Assembly (NCBI GenBank): GCA_014529385.2
Contig: CM043965.1
Span: forward strand, 65,815,190 to 65,879,189
Origin: Adiantum capillus-veneris
Taxonomy: Eukaryota; Streptophyta; Polypodiopsida; Polypodiales; Pteridaceae
Direction: 5' to 3'
DNA length: 64,000 nucleotides
Shown: in pieces, positions 45,701 through 57,235 of the stretch
Numbering within the stretch: position 1 is the stretch's first letter
Layout of the letters: each line of letters begins with the position of its first letter
Made by a program: the position numbers and the translations under genes
The notes under the pieces: model-generated
The model's input: only the letters and a program-made list of their open reading frames with translations
Databases searched by the model: none
Told to the model about the DNA's origin: nothing

Positions 45701-47254
45701 CGAATGGATCACAAAGCCTCAAGAACTTCATGATGCAAACCAAGCTTTTCGACAAAAAAATGAGGTGGACAAAGTTTCTTTTGCAATTTAAATTTCATAT
45801 TAATCACATTGCTTGGTAAGAACAATCAAGTGGTCGATGCACTTTCACAACGGCCAAGGGTAAATGTGATATCTATAGCAACTCGCAATGATCTATCTTT
45901 TATGATAGATGAGTATGCTACTGACCGAGACTTTAAGTAGGTAATTACAGCCTTACATTAGGAAAATAAAAGAACCATTCACTTTGAAGGATGGCTATCT
46001 TCCAAACGGTAATAGGCTATGTGTTACTCACCAATACAATAAGAAAGTCATGTATGAATCCCATGCTTCTCCTTATGCGAGGCAAAGAGGGATTCCATAA
46101 TCTACTCTTCGAGGAGTAGAAATGTATTTTTGTTGGTCTACCATTAAAAGTAAACATACAAGAGTATATCTCAAAATGCGTGGTATACCAAAAATTGAAA
46201 TTTGATTGAGGGAAGCAACTTGGATTGTTTCAGTCGACAGGCTTAGCAAGAAAACACACTCTATGCCTGTCAAAAGGACTATTAAGGCACATCAAATGGC
46301 AACCCTCTTTAGATCTCAAATTTTCATGTATCATGACTTGCCAACATCCACAGTGTCGGACAAAGATCCTAGAATGACCAGTAATTTCTGGAAGGGTCTC
46401 TTTGAGAATCTAGGAATTAGATTAAATTCCTCTTTTGACCTATCTACAAATGGATGACCAAAGTGAAATAACTAATCTAACGATTCTTGATTTACTAAAA
46501 GCTTATGTCATAAAATTAGATCAACGTTCTCAATGAGAGAAGTACCTACCTCTTATAGAGTATACGTACAATGACATTGTACATACTTATATGGGGAAAG
46601 TACCTTTCGAGGATAAAGATAAAAGATCCAAAAATCCCTTACTACTTAAAGTATATGGGAAGATCTTCGTTGCTGATGAATATAGCCGAGACAAGAATCT
46701 TTTCCAAAGATTGAAGAGGTTATATCCATCTCAAAGCAAAGGCAAAAAGGGCTACTGCTAATAAGCACAGGAGAGACTTAGCCTTTAAGAAAAATGATTG
46801 GATCTTGCTAAAGTTTCTCAAGGCTCGTCTAAGGCATACTACAAGCAACAATCCTACGAGCCACCAAGAGTATTATGCTCAAATAGCAAAAATATACTAT
46901 GGTCATTTATTTTAAAAATTTTAAGCCAATCAATGAGATGGCTTATTAGTTGAATTTGCCCAACCATTGGCTCATTCACAATGTTAACCATGTGAGCCTA
47001 CTCAAGCCTTACAAAGGAGAGCCACCAAAAGAACCAATAATGGAGGACCCGCCCGAGATCAAAGATCAAGAAGAGGTGTTGCAGCCCGAATCGATTCTTC
47101 GACACAAAGACAAGGTACTAAGAAACGGTAACGTTATCCAATGATATCTTGTTAAGTTTAAGAATTATCCTTTTAAAGATGCTAGATGGATGCAAGGAAC
47201 CTAGCTTAAGGATAATATGAACCTTGTCAATGCTTACAATGCTAACTAGAGTAA
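42797..47254 (+). pseudogene. A3 Gag-Pol polyprotein, heavily decayed
   Basis: ATG 42797 (MADNNQESRMNFDNF), collinear with the B polyprotein. Seen in order: basic/Ser-rich gag; gag domain pieces; zinc knuckle CFKSGEQGHGYRSC with one Cys changed to Ser (about 44058); protease motif LFGPASTHNF with the catalytic Asp lost; RT with most of the palm deleted (around 45005-45060); RNase H (45327-45668, FEVQCDACHHCLG); integrase pieces (46206-46457, VSDKDPRMTSNF); chromodomain region to about 47254. Many stops and frameshifts. It cannot produce active enzyme. Confidence 0.85.
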
Positions 47255-47612
47255 GCAAATGAAAATGCATTTTAGATGAACAAATTTTTTGTCTTATAAG
47301 ACTCATTCTCTTTCTTTTATTGTGCACAAAATTCAAAAAGTATGCATACTTAGGATCATGTTTGTGCTGATGATATCTCCCAAACACCAAGTAGAACTTG
47401 TCACTCTACTTTAGAAGTATGATATGGACTAAAAAGCACACATGCTTGTGGTAGCTAAGTCTCCTGAGCACCAAATGGATTAGTCATCCATTCTGGAATG
47501 ATGTTGTAGGGTAAAAAGGGATCCTCTTCCGCTAAGAAACATGGACTAATGACTAGGCTTTATCTTCTCTACATCATAGTCGATGAGGACTATAATTTCA
47601 AGAGAGTGGTAA
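47255..47612 (+). other. A3 3' UTR and polypurine tract
   Basis: Homologous to 552-910. It ends AAGAGAGTGGTAA before the LTR (one T breaks the purine tract seen in A1 and B). Confidence 0.7.
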
Positions 47613-48396
47613 TGTCATAAAATATAATATTTAACTTTATCAAATGATTTTTGCATGTTAAACTAATCATTTAATATGGGAAGATAAAAGGGGAACAAAA
47701 GTTAGGTTATAGATATGTGCTTCTAGACCTATCTCAACAGGGGACCAAAAGGAGAAATGGTTGTATCTCAATAAGGGTCCAAAAGGAGATGGTCTACCAA
47801 AGAGCAATGTGCAATAAGTGCTTTACCTCAGCAAGGGACCAAGAGGAGAGATGATTACATCTCAATAAGGGTCCAAAAGGAGGTAGTCTATGAAAGAGCA
47901 ACGTGCATCTAATGGAGCTTAAAAGACCTTAGGGTTAGCTTCATTAAAGACCTCCAAAAGTTAGTGTTAAAAAGTCCTTTGACCTTAGGCTGACCTTGAG
48001 GTGGGAACCCTACCCAAGCATGAGGTGCTTGTCGGCTTGCTAGCTAAAGTGCTTAAAGTGTTTGTGGGAACCTTGCACAAGCTTGATATGCTTCTCAAGC
48101 TTAAATGACTAAGGTTCTTGAAGTGTTCAATTCAAAGATGATCTCTCAAGAGGCATAATCAGTTTTCATGCTTAATTGACTAAGTGCTTGAAGTATTCAA
48201 TTCAAACAAATGACTTAAGAAGCACAAAAGACACATGTTAAAATCTTCCACATGTGGCCCTCATGATGTGCTTGAATCCTATTGGATAGGCTTTAAAGGG
48301 GTCCAATGAGAATTTAGATGCATAAAAATAAATAATTAAGCTCTTTCTCTTAAAGATGAAAAAGATGACACATGTCCAAATGATATAATTAAATAA

Positions 48397-48432
<36 letters not shown>

Positions 48433-49185
48433 GTCACACCAAGCATGAGAGGGGGTATACTCTCCCACACACACACACACACATACACACATTCTCTCAT
48501 TGTGTGGAGTGCAAAGTACAAGAGCTCCATCTCCTTCTCCAAGCTTGTTAAGAAGTGTCTCGAGAGCCTACACCAACACTCTTGGCTATGGAATACAAAT
48601 CCAACCAAGAGCCATGCTTCAATGATTAAGCTTGCCATCTTCTTCATCTTCATTACTATGCTATTATGCTATGCTAAGCAAGAAGAGTGATGATAAGCGA
48701 GGAACTATTTCTTTCTCCTATGAATGATTCTTCTTCCTCTTCCCTACCCTCATTCCCTACTAGCTCTCTCCACCTTTGAAGGTGTTTGAGGCCTTGGGAC
48801 TGAGGCTTGGGATAGTTAATGCTTTTTGTAAAGTTTATCGTATGCTTGTGATGCATGAAGTTTTCTATCTTCACAGCATCACTTAGGTCACAAAGAACAC
48901 AAAGATTGTATTGTACAAGTCTCTCTTGAGGGGACAATCTATAATATAAACGCTTTTTGGAGGGGGGACCATCTCCAAGTAAATCCAGTCCTCAACTATT
49001 GTCATGTTCTCTAATACTGTCTCTCTTGCAAAAGTATTGTTCATGCCAAGTTAATTAAGTACTATGTTTATGTTGCTACCATCAATTAATTCACCCTCTA
49101 TGTTCTCAAAGTGATCTCACAAAAATGCTCACTTTAATTCTATTAATTCCGCTATTCTCAAAGTTCATAGGCCATTCCCATTATA
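47613..49185 (+). repeat. A3 3' LTR
   Basis: TGTCATAAAATATAATATT...CCATTATA (the terminal CA has decayed to TA). Contains AG (48402-48431) and AC (48465-48491) repeats at the position where copia-2 entered the other LTR. The hairpin is degraded here (GGACCATC...CCAGTCC). Confidence 0.85.
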
Positions 49186-49365
49186 GGAAATCCCATAAGT
49201 ACAATGTTGTTCAATAACTTTGGCTTGCAAAGTAGGGTTGTCCATAGTTTGCTGCAACCTAGTAACAAGATAATTGGCAAACATGGGGGCATCATCATTA
49301 GCATCTTCATGTGAAAAATCAAAGTTATCAATGTTCATTCTACTCTCTTGGTTATTGTCAACCAT
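49186..49365 (-). pseudogene. A2 gag, N-terminal part
   Basis: ATG at 49365 (MVDNNQESRMNIDNFDF), 60 codons up to GIS, then interrupted by A3. It is homologous to the first residues of A3 and B gag and resumes at 17969. Confidence 0.82.
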
Positions 49366-49762
49366 GCTAAGTATAGTGTATTCTTTGGCAATTCAAAACC
49401 TTAGTTGCTACTCCTCTTAGCCTTTAAAAATCAGCACTCAAGTATCTACACTCACGGCTCGAATTGGTTAATTATAAAGAGTAGTGGAGTGGGTCTAATA
49501 TTTCTTTATTGAGGGCTAGCTCCTTTTGGACTTCTTATGGCTCAATAATGGTACAGCCGTAGGCAACTCTAAAAGGACCCCATTATTAAGACCAAAGCTC
49601 TCGAGGTGTGCACTATATCCCACATAGTGGGCTCAACAAAACCGAATTAAATAGATCCCAGTCCCACTTACCCTAATATAATTAACAAAATCAACCATTA
49701 ATAGGCTACTTAAGGACCTCTCTTCTTAAGCAAGAAAAGAGAAAGCAAATGGTCAGATATAA
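49366..49762 (-). other. A2 5' leader with decayed primer site
   Basis: Homologous to 42429-42796 of A3. At the primer-site position (about 49749-49762) the initiator tRNA-Met match has decayed to TTTATATCTGACC. Confidence 0.65.
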
Positions 49763-50492
49763 AGTAATGGAAATGGCCTCTAACCTTTGAGAATTGCGGA
49801 TTAAGAGAATTAGAGTGAGTATTTTTGTGAGATTACTTTGAGAACATAGAGGGTGAACTCAATTGATGGCAACAACATAAACATATTACTTAATTAATTT
49901 GGCATGAAAAATACTGTTGCAAGAGAGAGTATTAGAGAACATGACAATAGTTGAGGACCGGATTTACTTGGAGCTTGTCCCCCCTCCAAAAGGCGTTTGT
50001 ATTATAGATTCTCCCATCAAAGAGAGACTTGGTACAATACAATCTTTGTGTTCCTTGTGACCTAAGTGATGCAATGAAGATGGAAAGCTTCATGCATTAT
50101 GAGCATAACATAAACTTTGCAAAAAACATTAACTATCCTAACCTTCAGTCCCAAGGCCTCAAACACCTTCAAAGGTGGAGAGAGCTAGCAGGGACTGAAG
50201 GTAGGGAAGAGGAAGAATAATCATTCATAGGAGAAAGGAATAGTTCCTCATTTATCACGACTCTTCTTGCTTAGCATAGCATAATAACATAGTAATGAGG
50301 ATGAAGAAGATGGCAGGCTTAGTCATTGAAGCATGGCTCTTGGTTGGATTTGCATTCCATAGCCAAGAGTGTTGGTGTAGGCTCTTAACTTAAGCTTGGA
50401 GAAGGAGATGGAGCTCTTGCACTTTGTACTTCACACAATGAGAGAAAGTGTGTGTGTATGTGGGAGAGTATACCCCCTCTCATGCTTGGTCC

Positions 50493-50537
<45 letters not shown>

Positions 50538-52182
50538 TATCTAATTATATCATTTGGACATGTGTCCTCTTTTTCCTCTTTGAGAGAAAGAACTTAATTA
50601 TTTATTTTTATGTATCTAAATTCTCATTGGACCCCTTTAAAGCCTATCCAAAAGCAAGCACATCATGAGGGCCAAATGGGAAGGATCTTGACATGTGTAT
50701 TTTATGCTTCTTAAGATATCATGTTTGAATTAAGACTGCGAGCCCGATGGGCTAGGGTTTGGGTGCCTCCCCTGTTTTGCTTATGCGCCGCGTCGAGCAG
50801 CTCTAGCAATGCCGCATGGGCTGGGGGGCCCGTAGGTGGGTTGTCTGGGGTCTTGGTGATGCATACTTGCAAAGCGCTGAATGATCTGCAGGTTCAGGGT
50901 CTGCCGGGTTGGGGTTCTTTGGGTGCGGGAGCAGAAAGGCTCCGGAGATGGAGGCTTCGGCTATTTTTGCCCGGCCTCGCAGGATGGGGTGGCTCAGATG
51001 AAGCTCATATTTTTCTACTCGGGCTGTGCGGCTGCCCGCCCCTCTTGCAGGGGCTAATCGCTTGCAAGGTCTGGTTGGGGAAGTTTTGCAGTAATGTTTT
51101 GTGGGTTCATGGCTTGGTGCTGTTCACCTGGCTTCTGTTCGGAGACACTCGCAGGTTTGTGGTCTTCTGGGATGGTTGTGTTATGGCTCGGAATGGCGCA
51201 CTCGATGCACGGATTGTGTGACTTGTCAGAGGTAGGAGTTGTGGTTGTGGGCCTTGATCCAGTGGGCTCGTGAGGGTTTGACCTGGTGGTTGCAGCATCT
51301 TTTTTGGGGTTCGTCATATACTGGTCGGGCAGTCGGGGTCATGGTGTCTTCCGATGGCAGTGGGAGTCTCATGGTGGCAACCCCTACCGGCCTTTGGTGA
51401 TGGAGGCTAGGACCCCGCCCTTCTGCGGCTGTAAGCTGTTCTCTTCGCCCTTTGCTCGATAGTCAGTTCTGATGTGATGCGATGGGGTGGCTCTCCTTGT
51501 TAGCCGATGTACCTTGGGTCTATGTTCTGGACTATGTGATGCAATGGGGTGGCTCCCCTTGTTAGCCGATGTACCTTGGGTCTATGATCTTGGTTGGTGG
51601 CTTAGCTCGGGTTGAGCAGGTCTGGTGATGTAATTCGTTTTGGTTTTCTTAATATAATCTTTCCGCCCACCTATTGTGGGTTTTTCTATAAAAAAAAAAC
51701 GATATCATGTTTGAATTGAACACTTCAAGCACCTTAGTCATTTAAGCATGAAAATAGTTTATGCCTCTTGAGATATTATGTTTGAATTGAACACTTCAAG
51801 AACTTTAGTCATTTAAGCATGAGTTGCACCTCAAGCTTGGGCAAGGTTCCCACAAACACCTTAAGCATCTAATTAGCAAGCACGACAAGCACCTCATGCT
51901 TGGGTAGGATTCCCACCTCAAAGTCAGTCCTAACTTGCCTAAGGTCAAAGGAAATTTGTAACACTAACTTTTGGAGGTCTTTAATGAAGCTAACCCAAGG
52001 TCTTTAAGCTCCATTAGGTAGCATTGCTCTTTAACATACCATCTTTCATTTGGACCCCCTTTAACCTTGGCCCCGTGTTGAGACAGATCCATAAGCACGT
52101 GTCTATATTCTAACCCTTCATTAAATGATCAGTTTAATATGAGAAAATAATTTGGGTTGGTTAGATATTAGATTTTATGACA
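49763..52182 (-). repeat. A2 5' LTR, split by a LINE-like fragment
   Basis: The minus strand starts TGTCATAAAATCTAATATC at 52182 and ends ...CCATTAC near 49763. Its own length without the insert is about 1430 bp. It contains a CT tract (50492-50533) and the palindrome near 52113-52140. Confidence 0.82.
50732..51700 (+). mobile_element. LINE-like (non-LTR) retroposon fragment, 969 bp
   Basis: Bounded by a 17-bp direct repeat, GATATCATGTTTGAATT (50715-50731 and 51701-51717), and ending in a run of ten A followed by C. Variable-length TSDs plus a poly-A tail are the hallmark of target-primed LINE/SINE insertion. It is much richer in G+C than the LTR around it. The 3' part (CCCACCTATTGTGGG then T-rich, then A tail) resembles plant L1 3' ends. 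No RT or endonuclease motif is visible, so it is 5'-truncated or a non-autonomous relative. A 61-bp near-perfect tandem repeat lies at 51474-51595. Confidence 0.82.
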
Positions 52183-53340
52183 AGAGTCTCTAATATTGGT
52201 CATGGAATAGCTCTATAGTTGAGAAGCCCTAGATAAGGAAGGGCTATTTTAAATTTAGTTGAGAATTAAGATGGATGAGCTCCTTTGGAACCTCCTTTGA
52301 AAAATTAGTTGAGAATGAAGATGAATGAGTTCCTTTGAAACCCACTTAATAAAAAGTGCTACTTACTGGTAAGAACCTTGGCTACATGGAAGAGATTTAA
52401 GCCATCATTTCCCTATCATTTTTAGCGAACATTTTTACAGGGATATGCTGACTAAAAAAGGGTAATTTTTTTCTAGCAAGAGGGGGACAATTTTACTCTT
52501 TTCGCTGTTAACGAGACATGGAAATCTTTAAATTGCCATAAAGAGGCAAATGCAACCATTAAAGGCCACAAATGTTGAGCTTCCATGGATTCTATTGTGC
52601 TAGCCATGTTTCTCATTTACCATTTTCTATTGATTTTTTTATAAAACTGGTGATGAAAAAAGCACCAGGCCTGTCTTGAAAGTCGAGATCTACGCGGAGT
52701 TTGGTATTAGGATAGGGAGTATTGGTTACTAGGACAAGAAATTAGTGTTACAAAATACTTCATCCCAAAGCACACATGTCGCTTTTAGTCAAATCTTAAG
52801 CGGATGTTTCCAAAAATAGACTATATTTTTGACCCTCCAAAATTTATGGTTGTGACTATATGTAAGAGAGGACAAATGATGACTTTTTGCAAATTTAATC
52901 TTGATTTGAGCTTGTGAACTTAAAATTTTCACTTTAAAAATACTCTCCTCCTCATATTTCGATTTATTTTGATTCATATTCTCACATAAAAAATACTCTC
53001 CTCCTAGTGTTTCAATTTATTTTGATTCATATTCTCACATAAAAAAATGTTCTTCTACTCATTACGTTAAGTTTAAACTCTATGTCTTTTGCATCTATTT
53101 TAGTTCTTGTGATGTGTGCCATAGGAACCATGTATGTTCACAACATCATACATTTTGAATTCTACATTTTGCATAGACAAATGCACCTCAACCTTGAAAA
53201 AACACCAACAGTTGTAGTTTGCATCAAGATATGTGTTTGCTTGGACAACACATAAAGACTAAGACACATGCTTCCATTCTTTATAATTTTTGAAGAGACT
53301 CTCCACTATAATTGCATGTGGCACTTTTGCATGGCGTGCA
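52183..53340. other. Flank, nothing recognised
   Basis: AT-rich sequence right of the A2 5' end. AGAGT (52183-52187) would be the A2 target duplication. I see no coding motif or repeat structure here. Confidence 0.5.
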
Positions 53341-53883
53341 CTATATGTTTAGCATTTTCAATCTAATCCTCCAATTTTCATATCTATGTCTATAAGAGTA
53401 TTCTCCATTGGCCGACAAGCAATCTCCGAACTCGCGAACCCGTATGCGAGCTGAACCTGCATTACGATTCAAAGCCACACTAATATAAAAGTATCCTTGG
53501 AGTCCTCCGCAAAACTCATGCACTTCCATTAAAATGTTATTACGATAATAGCGATTTCTGCAAGCCAACTGGTTAATTACAATAAGTTCAATAACCAAAA
53601 AATATATAAAAAAGCATTGTGCTTCATTGATGCTCCTTACCTAACAACTTCAAAGCTTTCAATAATGTGTACTACATCATGCGTAATAAGTGGGCCTCTC
53701 CAACCAGGTGGATCTAAAAGAGGAAATTGTTAGTTTGAACACCAAGCTGAAAATTTTACAAAGGATATACTTAGATCCTACCATAGATAAGAAATGGCGG
53801 ATGATGAAGCATCCAGCTAAATGTAGATACTGTCCAATGCCTTCTTTGACGTGGCATCTATAAATACAATATTTCAACCCCAT
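53341..53883 (-). other. Possible spliced gene fragment, unrecognised
   Basis: Minus-strand open segments separated by plausible splice sites. 53883 to about 53786 reads GLKYCIYRCHVKEGIGQYLH and ends at a TATG|GTAGGA donor. A middle segment (about 53715-53656) follows a TCTTTTAG acceptor and reads PPGWRGPLITHDVVHIIESF up to a GTAAGG donor. The last segment (about 53565-53341) ends KMLNI then stop. The phase across the first junction does not fit simply, so I do not call a gene. No family is recognised. Confidence 0.3.
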
Positions 53884-54944
53884 TCAAGAAACATCATAAC
53901 ATCAGCTTTTCATGACAATCGAAGTGTATAGAGAATTGAATCAACATAGCAACTATAATATGTGATCCATATGTTGGTGCAAACCAAAAGAGTACACTAT
54001 TAATACCATTGAAACTTTTAAATTTGTAACAAAATCTTAGTTCTCAATCACTCTAGACATGCATAAAGAGCTGCAAAAATCTACTCGTTTATGTGTACAT
54101 AAGCCACAAAATTTCAACATTTTCCACATAATGAGATGAAAAAACATGAAAAATATTGCACATATGCAACAACTTAAAACAGAGGCAACACTTAGTTTTG
54201 AGATTTTGATGCCTTTTTTGAAAAGAAATAACTCCAAATGCAATATCAATCATCGTTCAAACACAGAAAGATTTTATTTATGATTTACATTGTCCACTCC
54301 ATGCAAAATGTCAAAACTCTTAGGAAACAAACAAAGTAGTTAGTGGCAAAGGATGCTTTGGTGGAGTTTCAATTGGTAATATATAATAATCATAATAATA
54401 ACATCCAAATTTCCTACACTATCATACATCGATGACCCTTTTGTAAAAACAATCCCACAAACTCTATCGTCTTGTTTGAACCTTCCACAGTTAGGATACA
54501 TTATACATACTTTGTGGATATACATCACAACAAGATCTCAATGGTCCTAATTGCAACCTTGAAGCTCACATAGCTAATCATAGTTGTAATGATGGAAGCC
54601 TCTTGTCTAACAACATGCTACCTTATGTCCCCAAGCCACAAAGGTAGTACCTCATATTGTTTTGACAAAAATATCATCTCAACCAAGGACTCAAAACTTC
54701 TCAACCAGGGACTCAAAACTTAATTTAAGTATACTCTATGGCTTCATGCCATGTAGATCAAGCAACACAAGTATAAAACCAAACAAAACAACATGTTCAC
54801 TAATTTATCCTACCAACATAATTCAAAGCAAGGTATGCTTTAGTACATCAAGACAGTGAATAAAATTAACACACAGAAGTACGTGCTTCAATTATTTCTA
54901 GTAGCCAAGGTTGAACGTTGCTATATGGCACGGCCATCAGAAGA
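53884..54944. other. Nothing recognised
   Basis: AT-rich, only short open frames, no repeats of note. Confidence 0.45.
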
Positions 54945-55571
54945 TCAAGCCATCTTTGTCATCAACACATTCAATCGATTCAGGTGGACCTTGAGCCGGG
55001 TTACCTCTCCTTCAAGAGCAAGGACCTGGTCCTTCAATGCATCAATTTGGATCTGGATTTCCCTATTGGGCATGTCTGAGCTTTGCATTAATTCAAATTG
55101 TTTCTCCATGCGCACCAACATGTTGAATTGGTTCTCCTCAACCTGGGCGATTCCTCCATTGAAGCATTGTGCACATAAACGCACTTCATCGAATTGGTTC
55201 TCCTCAACCTGGGCGATTCCTCCATTGAAGCAATGTGCACATAAACGCACCTCATTGCCAAGGTCTACAATGTGTTGGCCATTCGCTTGCTGAGTCACGT
55301 CTAAAACTGCTTCCAAGTGTCGTTCAAAGTCCAACTGCCTAGACTCACTACGGGTAAAGAAGTCCCTTAATGCAACCATGAGTTTGTGATTCCCATCATT
55401 TACCATAGGATTAACAGAAGAGGATCCCACACATCGAGCACTTCTCTTTGCCGCTCGAACATTGGCAAACCTTGGAGGAGTAGACTCAATACCATCAGAA
55501 TCGGTCTCAATGATGGCATTGTTATTAGTGTTCTCCATAGTTGTACCATTAAAAAGTACATCACAATGCAT
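54945..55571 (-). CDS. Hypothetical protein with a 22-residue tandem repeat and coiled-coil C-terminus
   Basis: 208 codons from ATG 55571, or 197 from ATG 55538 (MENTNNNAIIETDSDG), which looks the better start. Residue use is protein-like, with an acidic N-terminus, a basic ANVRAAKRSARC patch, then a direct repeat VRLCAxCFNGGIAQVEENQF occurring twice, encoded by a 66-bp tandem duplication (55125-55190, 55191-55256). The C-terminus has heptad-like leucines (IQIDALKDQVLALEGEVTRLK) typical of a coiled coil. I do not recognise a family. It lies downstream of the Helitron helicase on the same strand and could be a carried gene fragment or a transposon accessory protein. Confidence 0.5.
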   Translation of the reverse strand: MHCDVLFNGTTMENTNNNAIIETDSDGIESTPPRFANVRAAKRSARCVGSSSVNPMVNDGNHKLMVALRDFFTRSESRQLDFERHLEAVLDVTQQANGQHIVDLGNEVRLCAHCFNGGIAQVEENQFDEVRLCAQCFNGGIAQVEENQFNMLVRMEKQFELMQSSDMPNREIQIQIDALKDQVLALEGEVTRLKVHLNRLNVLMTKMA

Positions 55572-55765
55572 ATAAATCTGAATTATGTGTCAACTACCAC
55601 AAAGGAAGCAATCCCTTGCACAATATTACAAACGTAACATCTTATTATACAAAAAAAACATAATCTACACAAAGCAAAAGAGGTGAAAGTTCAGGAAAAG
55701 ACACAAAGAGACTTTAGAGTTTTCTTCATGCACTATGCATGATTTTCTCTCTTCCTTATTGCACA

Positions 55766-55797
<32 letters not shown>

Positions 55798-56096
55798 TCT
55801 CAACATAGAAACCTATATATCCTCTCACAAATGTGAGGATCAATGCATAGAATTGTTATGCTTAAACAAAGATCTCTAAGATATGAACCTAATATATTAG
55901 ATCCCTCAAATTCAAATAGCAAGTGGAAAACTCTACTGCATAGAGTTACAAAGTCATAGTAAACACCAAGACATTTAGAAATGTATCCATACCTTCAAAG
56001 AAAATTGCCTAAAATGGTTCACAAACATGGCAAAGTTGTTGATATGCTTGTCATAGAAACAAACACAATCAAGGACACTATTGTGCCACAAATGAT
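55572..56096. other. No gene seen; short CT/CA microsatellite
   Basis: Holds (CT)n(CA)n at about 55768-55800; otherwise unremarkable AT-rich sequence. Confidence 0.5.
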
Positions 56097-56556
56097 CTAA
56101 GAGGCAACATTAACGTAGCTTGCTTCATCATGCAATTGGCAATCAGCTTGGAGTTTCTCCATTCCTAAATTAAGGACTGCTTTTCCATCCCAAGGTTGAT
56201 TATCTCCTGGATTAACAAACAAAAGTAGTAAAAAGGGAGACTTTTTTTGGAATAATACAATCAAAGCTCTAAACACAAAAAATTACACGTACCAGTTATT
56301 GTAGCTATGTATGGTATTGCCAAACATGCAAGTTGTTTATGCAAGTAGATTTGGTAGATCAACTCAGCAAACCTAGAACTCTGGAGGTACTCCCAATCAT
56401 TGGGAATAGAGTATCCTTCATATCTAGCAAACCACTGAGCATCATCTTCATCTTGGGAAGACACACACTCCTTCCTTACCGAGGAGACACCGTACTCAAC
56501 GTCGGAGGAGTATGCCAAAATACGCAATGTAAAAATATCGATAGATGGCACCTTCC
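56097..56556 (-). CDS. Two-exon coding fragment, unrecognised product
   Basis: Exon 56556-56293 reads through VPSIDIFTLRILAYSSD, then FARYEGYSIPNDWEYLQ, to LACLAIPYIATIT. It is followed by a consensus donor (CTG|GTACGT) at 56292 and an acceptor TTAATCCAG ending at 56207. The intron is 86 nt. The second exon (56206-56097) continues in phase (DNQPWDGKAVLNLGMEKLQA ... YVNVAS) and ends at TAG 56097-56099. The upstream end abuts an acceptor-like CCTTAG, so it is an internal exon of a longer gene. An upstream open segment (about 56712-56605) containing EPHFWCAPLPHEKIVRTIRK may be an earlier exon, but it has a stop just before its donor. No family recognised. Confidence 0.45.
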
Positions 56557-57019
56557 TAAGGTTCGTAACACATAAGGAAACAAAAAAACCATGAGTCTTA
56601 CTTTATGCAAAGGGAATTCTTAATTTCAAGCACACACACTTGGTCTTGTAGTGCTTGCGGATGGTCCTAACAATTTTTTCGTGCGGCAAAGGTGCACACC
56701 AAAAATGTGGCTCTGCTTAAAATAATGGAAAAAAAATCAAGATCCCAAAGATAAAAAATAAGTCTCCACATAATGTCGTAATGGTGGACAAAAACATATC
56801 AGGATGTGGATGATCTTCCACATTTAATAGAAAGGACACCTCGGAGATGTAAGAAAACTGATCCATGATCTTTATACCCAAATGGAAACCAAAAAATAGA
56901 CAATGTTATGGAGAGAGTTAGAAAATTAATTCATGAAATATTCTATGATTTGAAACATATACAAAGAAGAAGACAATGATGAGAAGGATTGGAGCCTTCA
57001 TATGGCATTGATTACTATC

Positions 57020-57235
57020 TCATGGTATTGTTACTGCAATTGTTTTGTAAATTACATCAACATCATGTAGGAGAATTTTCACTCCAACAATTGAACGTGT
57101 GCGTGATAATGCAACATACAATTGTCCATGAGTGAAGATCGCTGTCACCAGGTATAGGCCCAACATGGTAATGCTTTGGCCCTGTGACTTATTTATCATC
57201 ATATAGAAAGAAGGATTGGAACCTTCATATAGCAT
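57020..57235 (-). pseudogene. Duplicated C-terminus of the Helitron helicase
   Basis: Second, partial copy of the last ~65 residues of the Pif1-like helicase (INKSQGQSITMLGLYL, FTHGQLYVALSRTRS, VKILLHDVDV). It lies directly downstream of the first copy at 57225-57440. It is a ~220-bp tandem duplication at DNA level with moderate divergence, so it is an old event. It cannot act alone. Confidence 0.8.

Noticed and set aside
50721-51221. 166-codon frame in the GC-rich insert
   Set aside because: Its start lies in the flanking TSD and it shows no LINE endonuclease or RT motif; its openness follows from high G+C.
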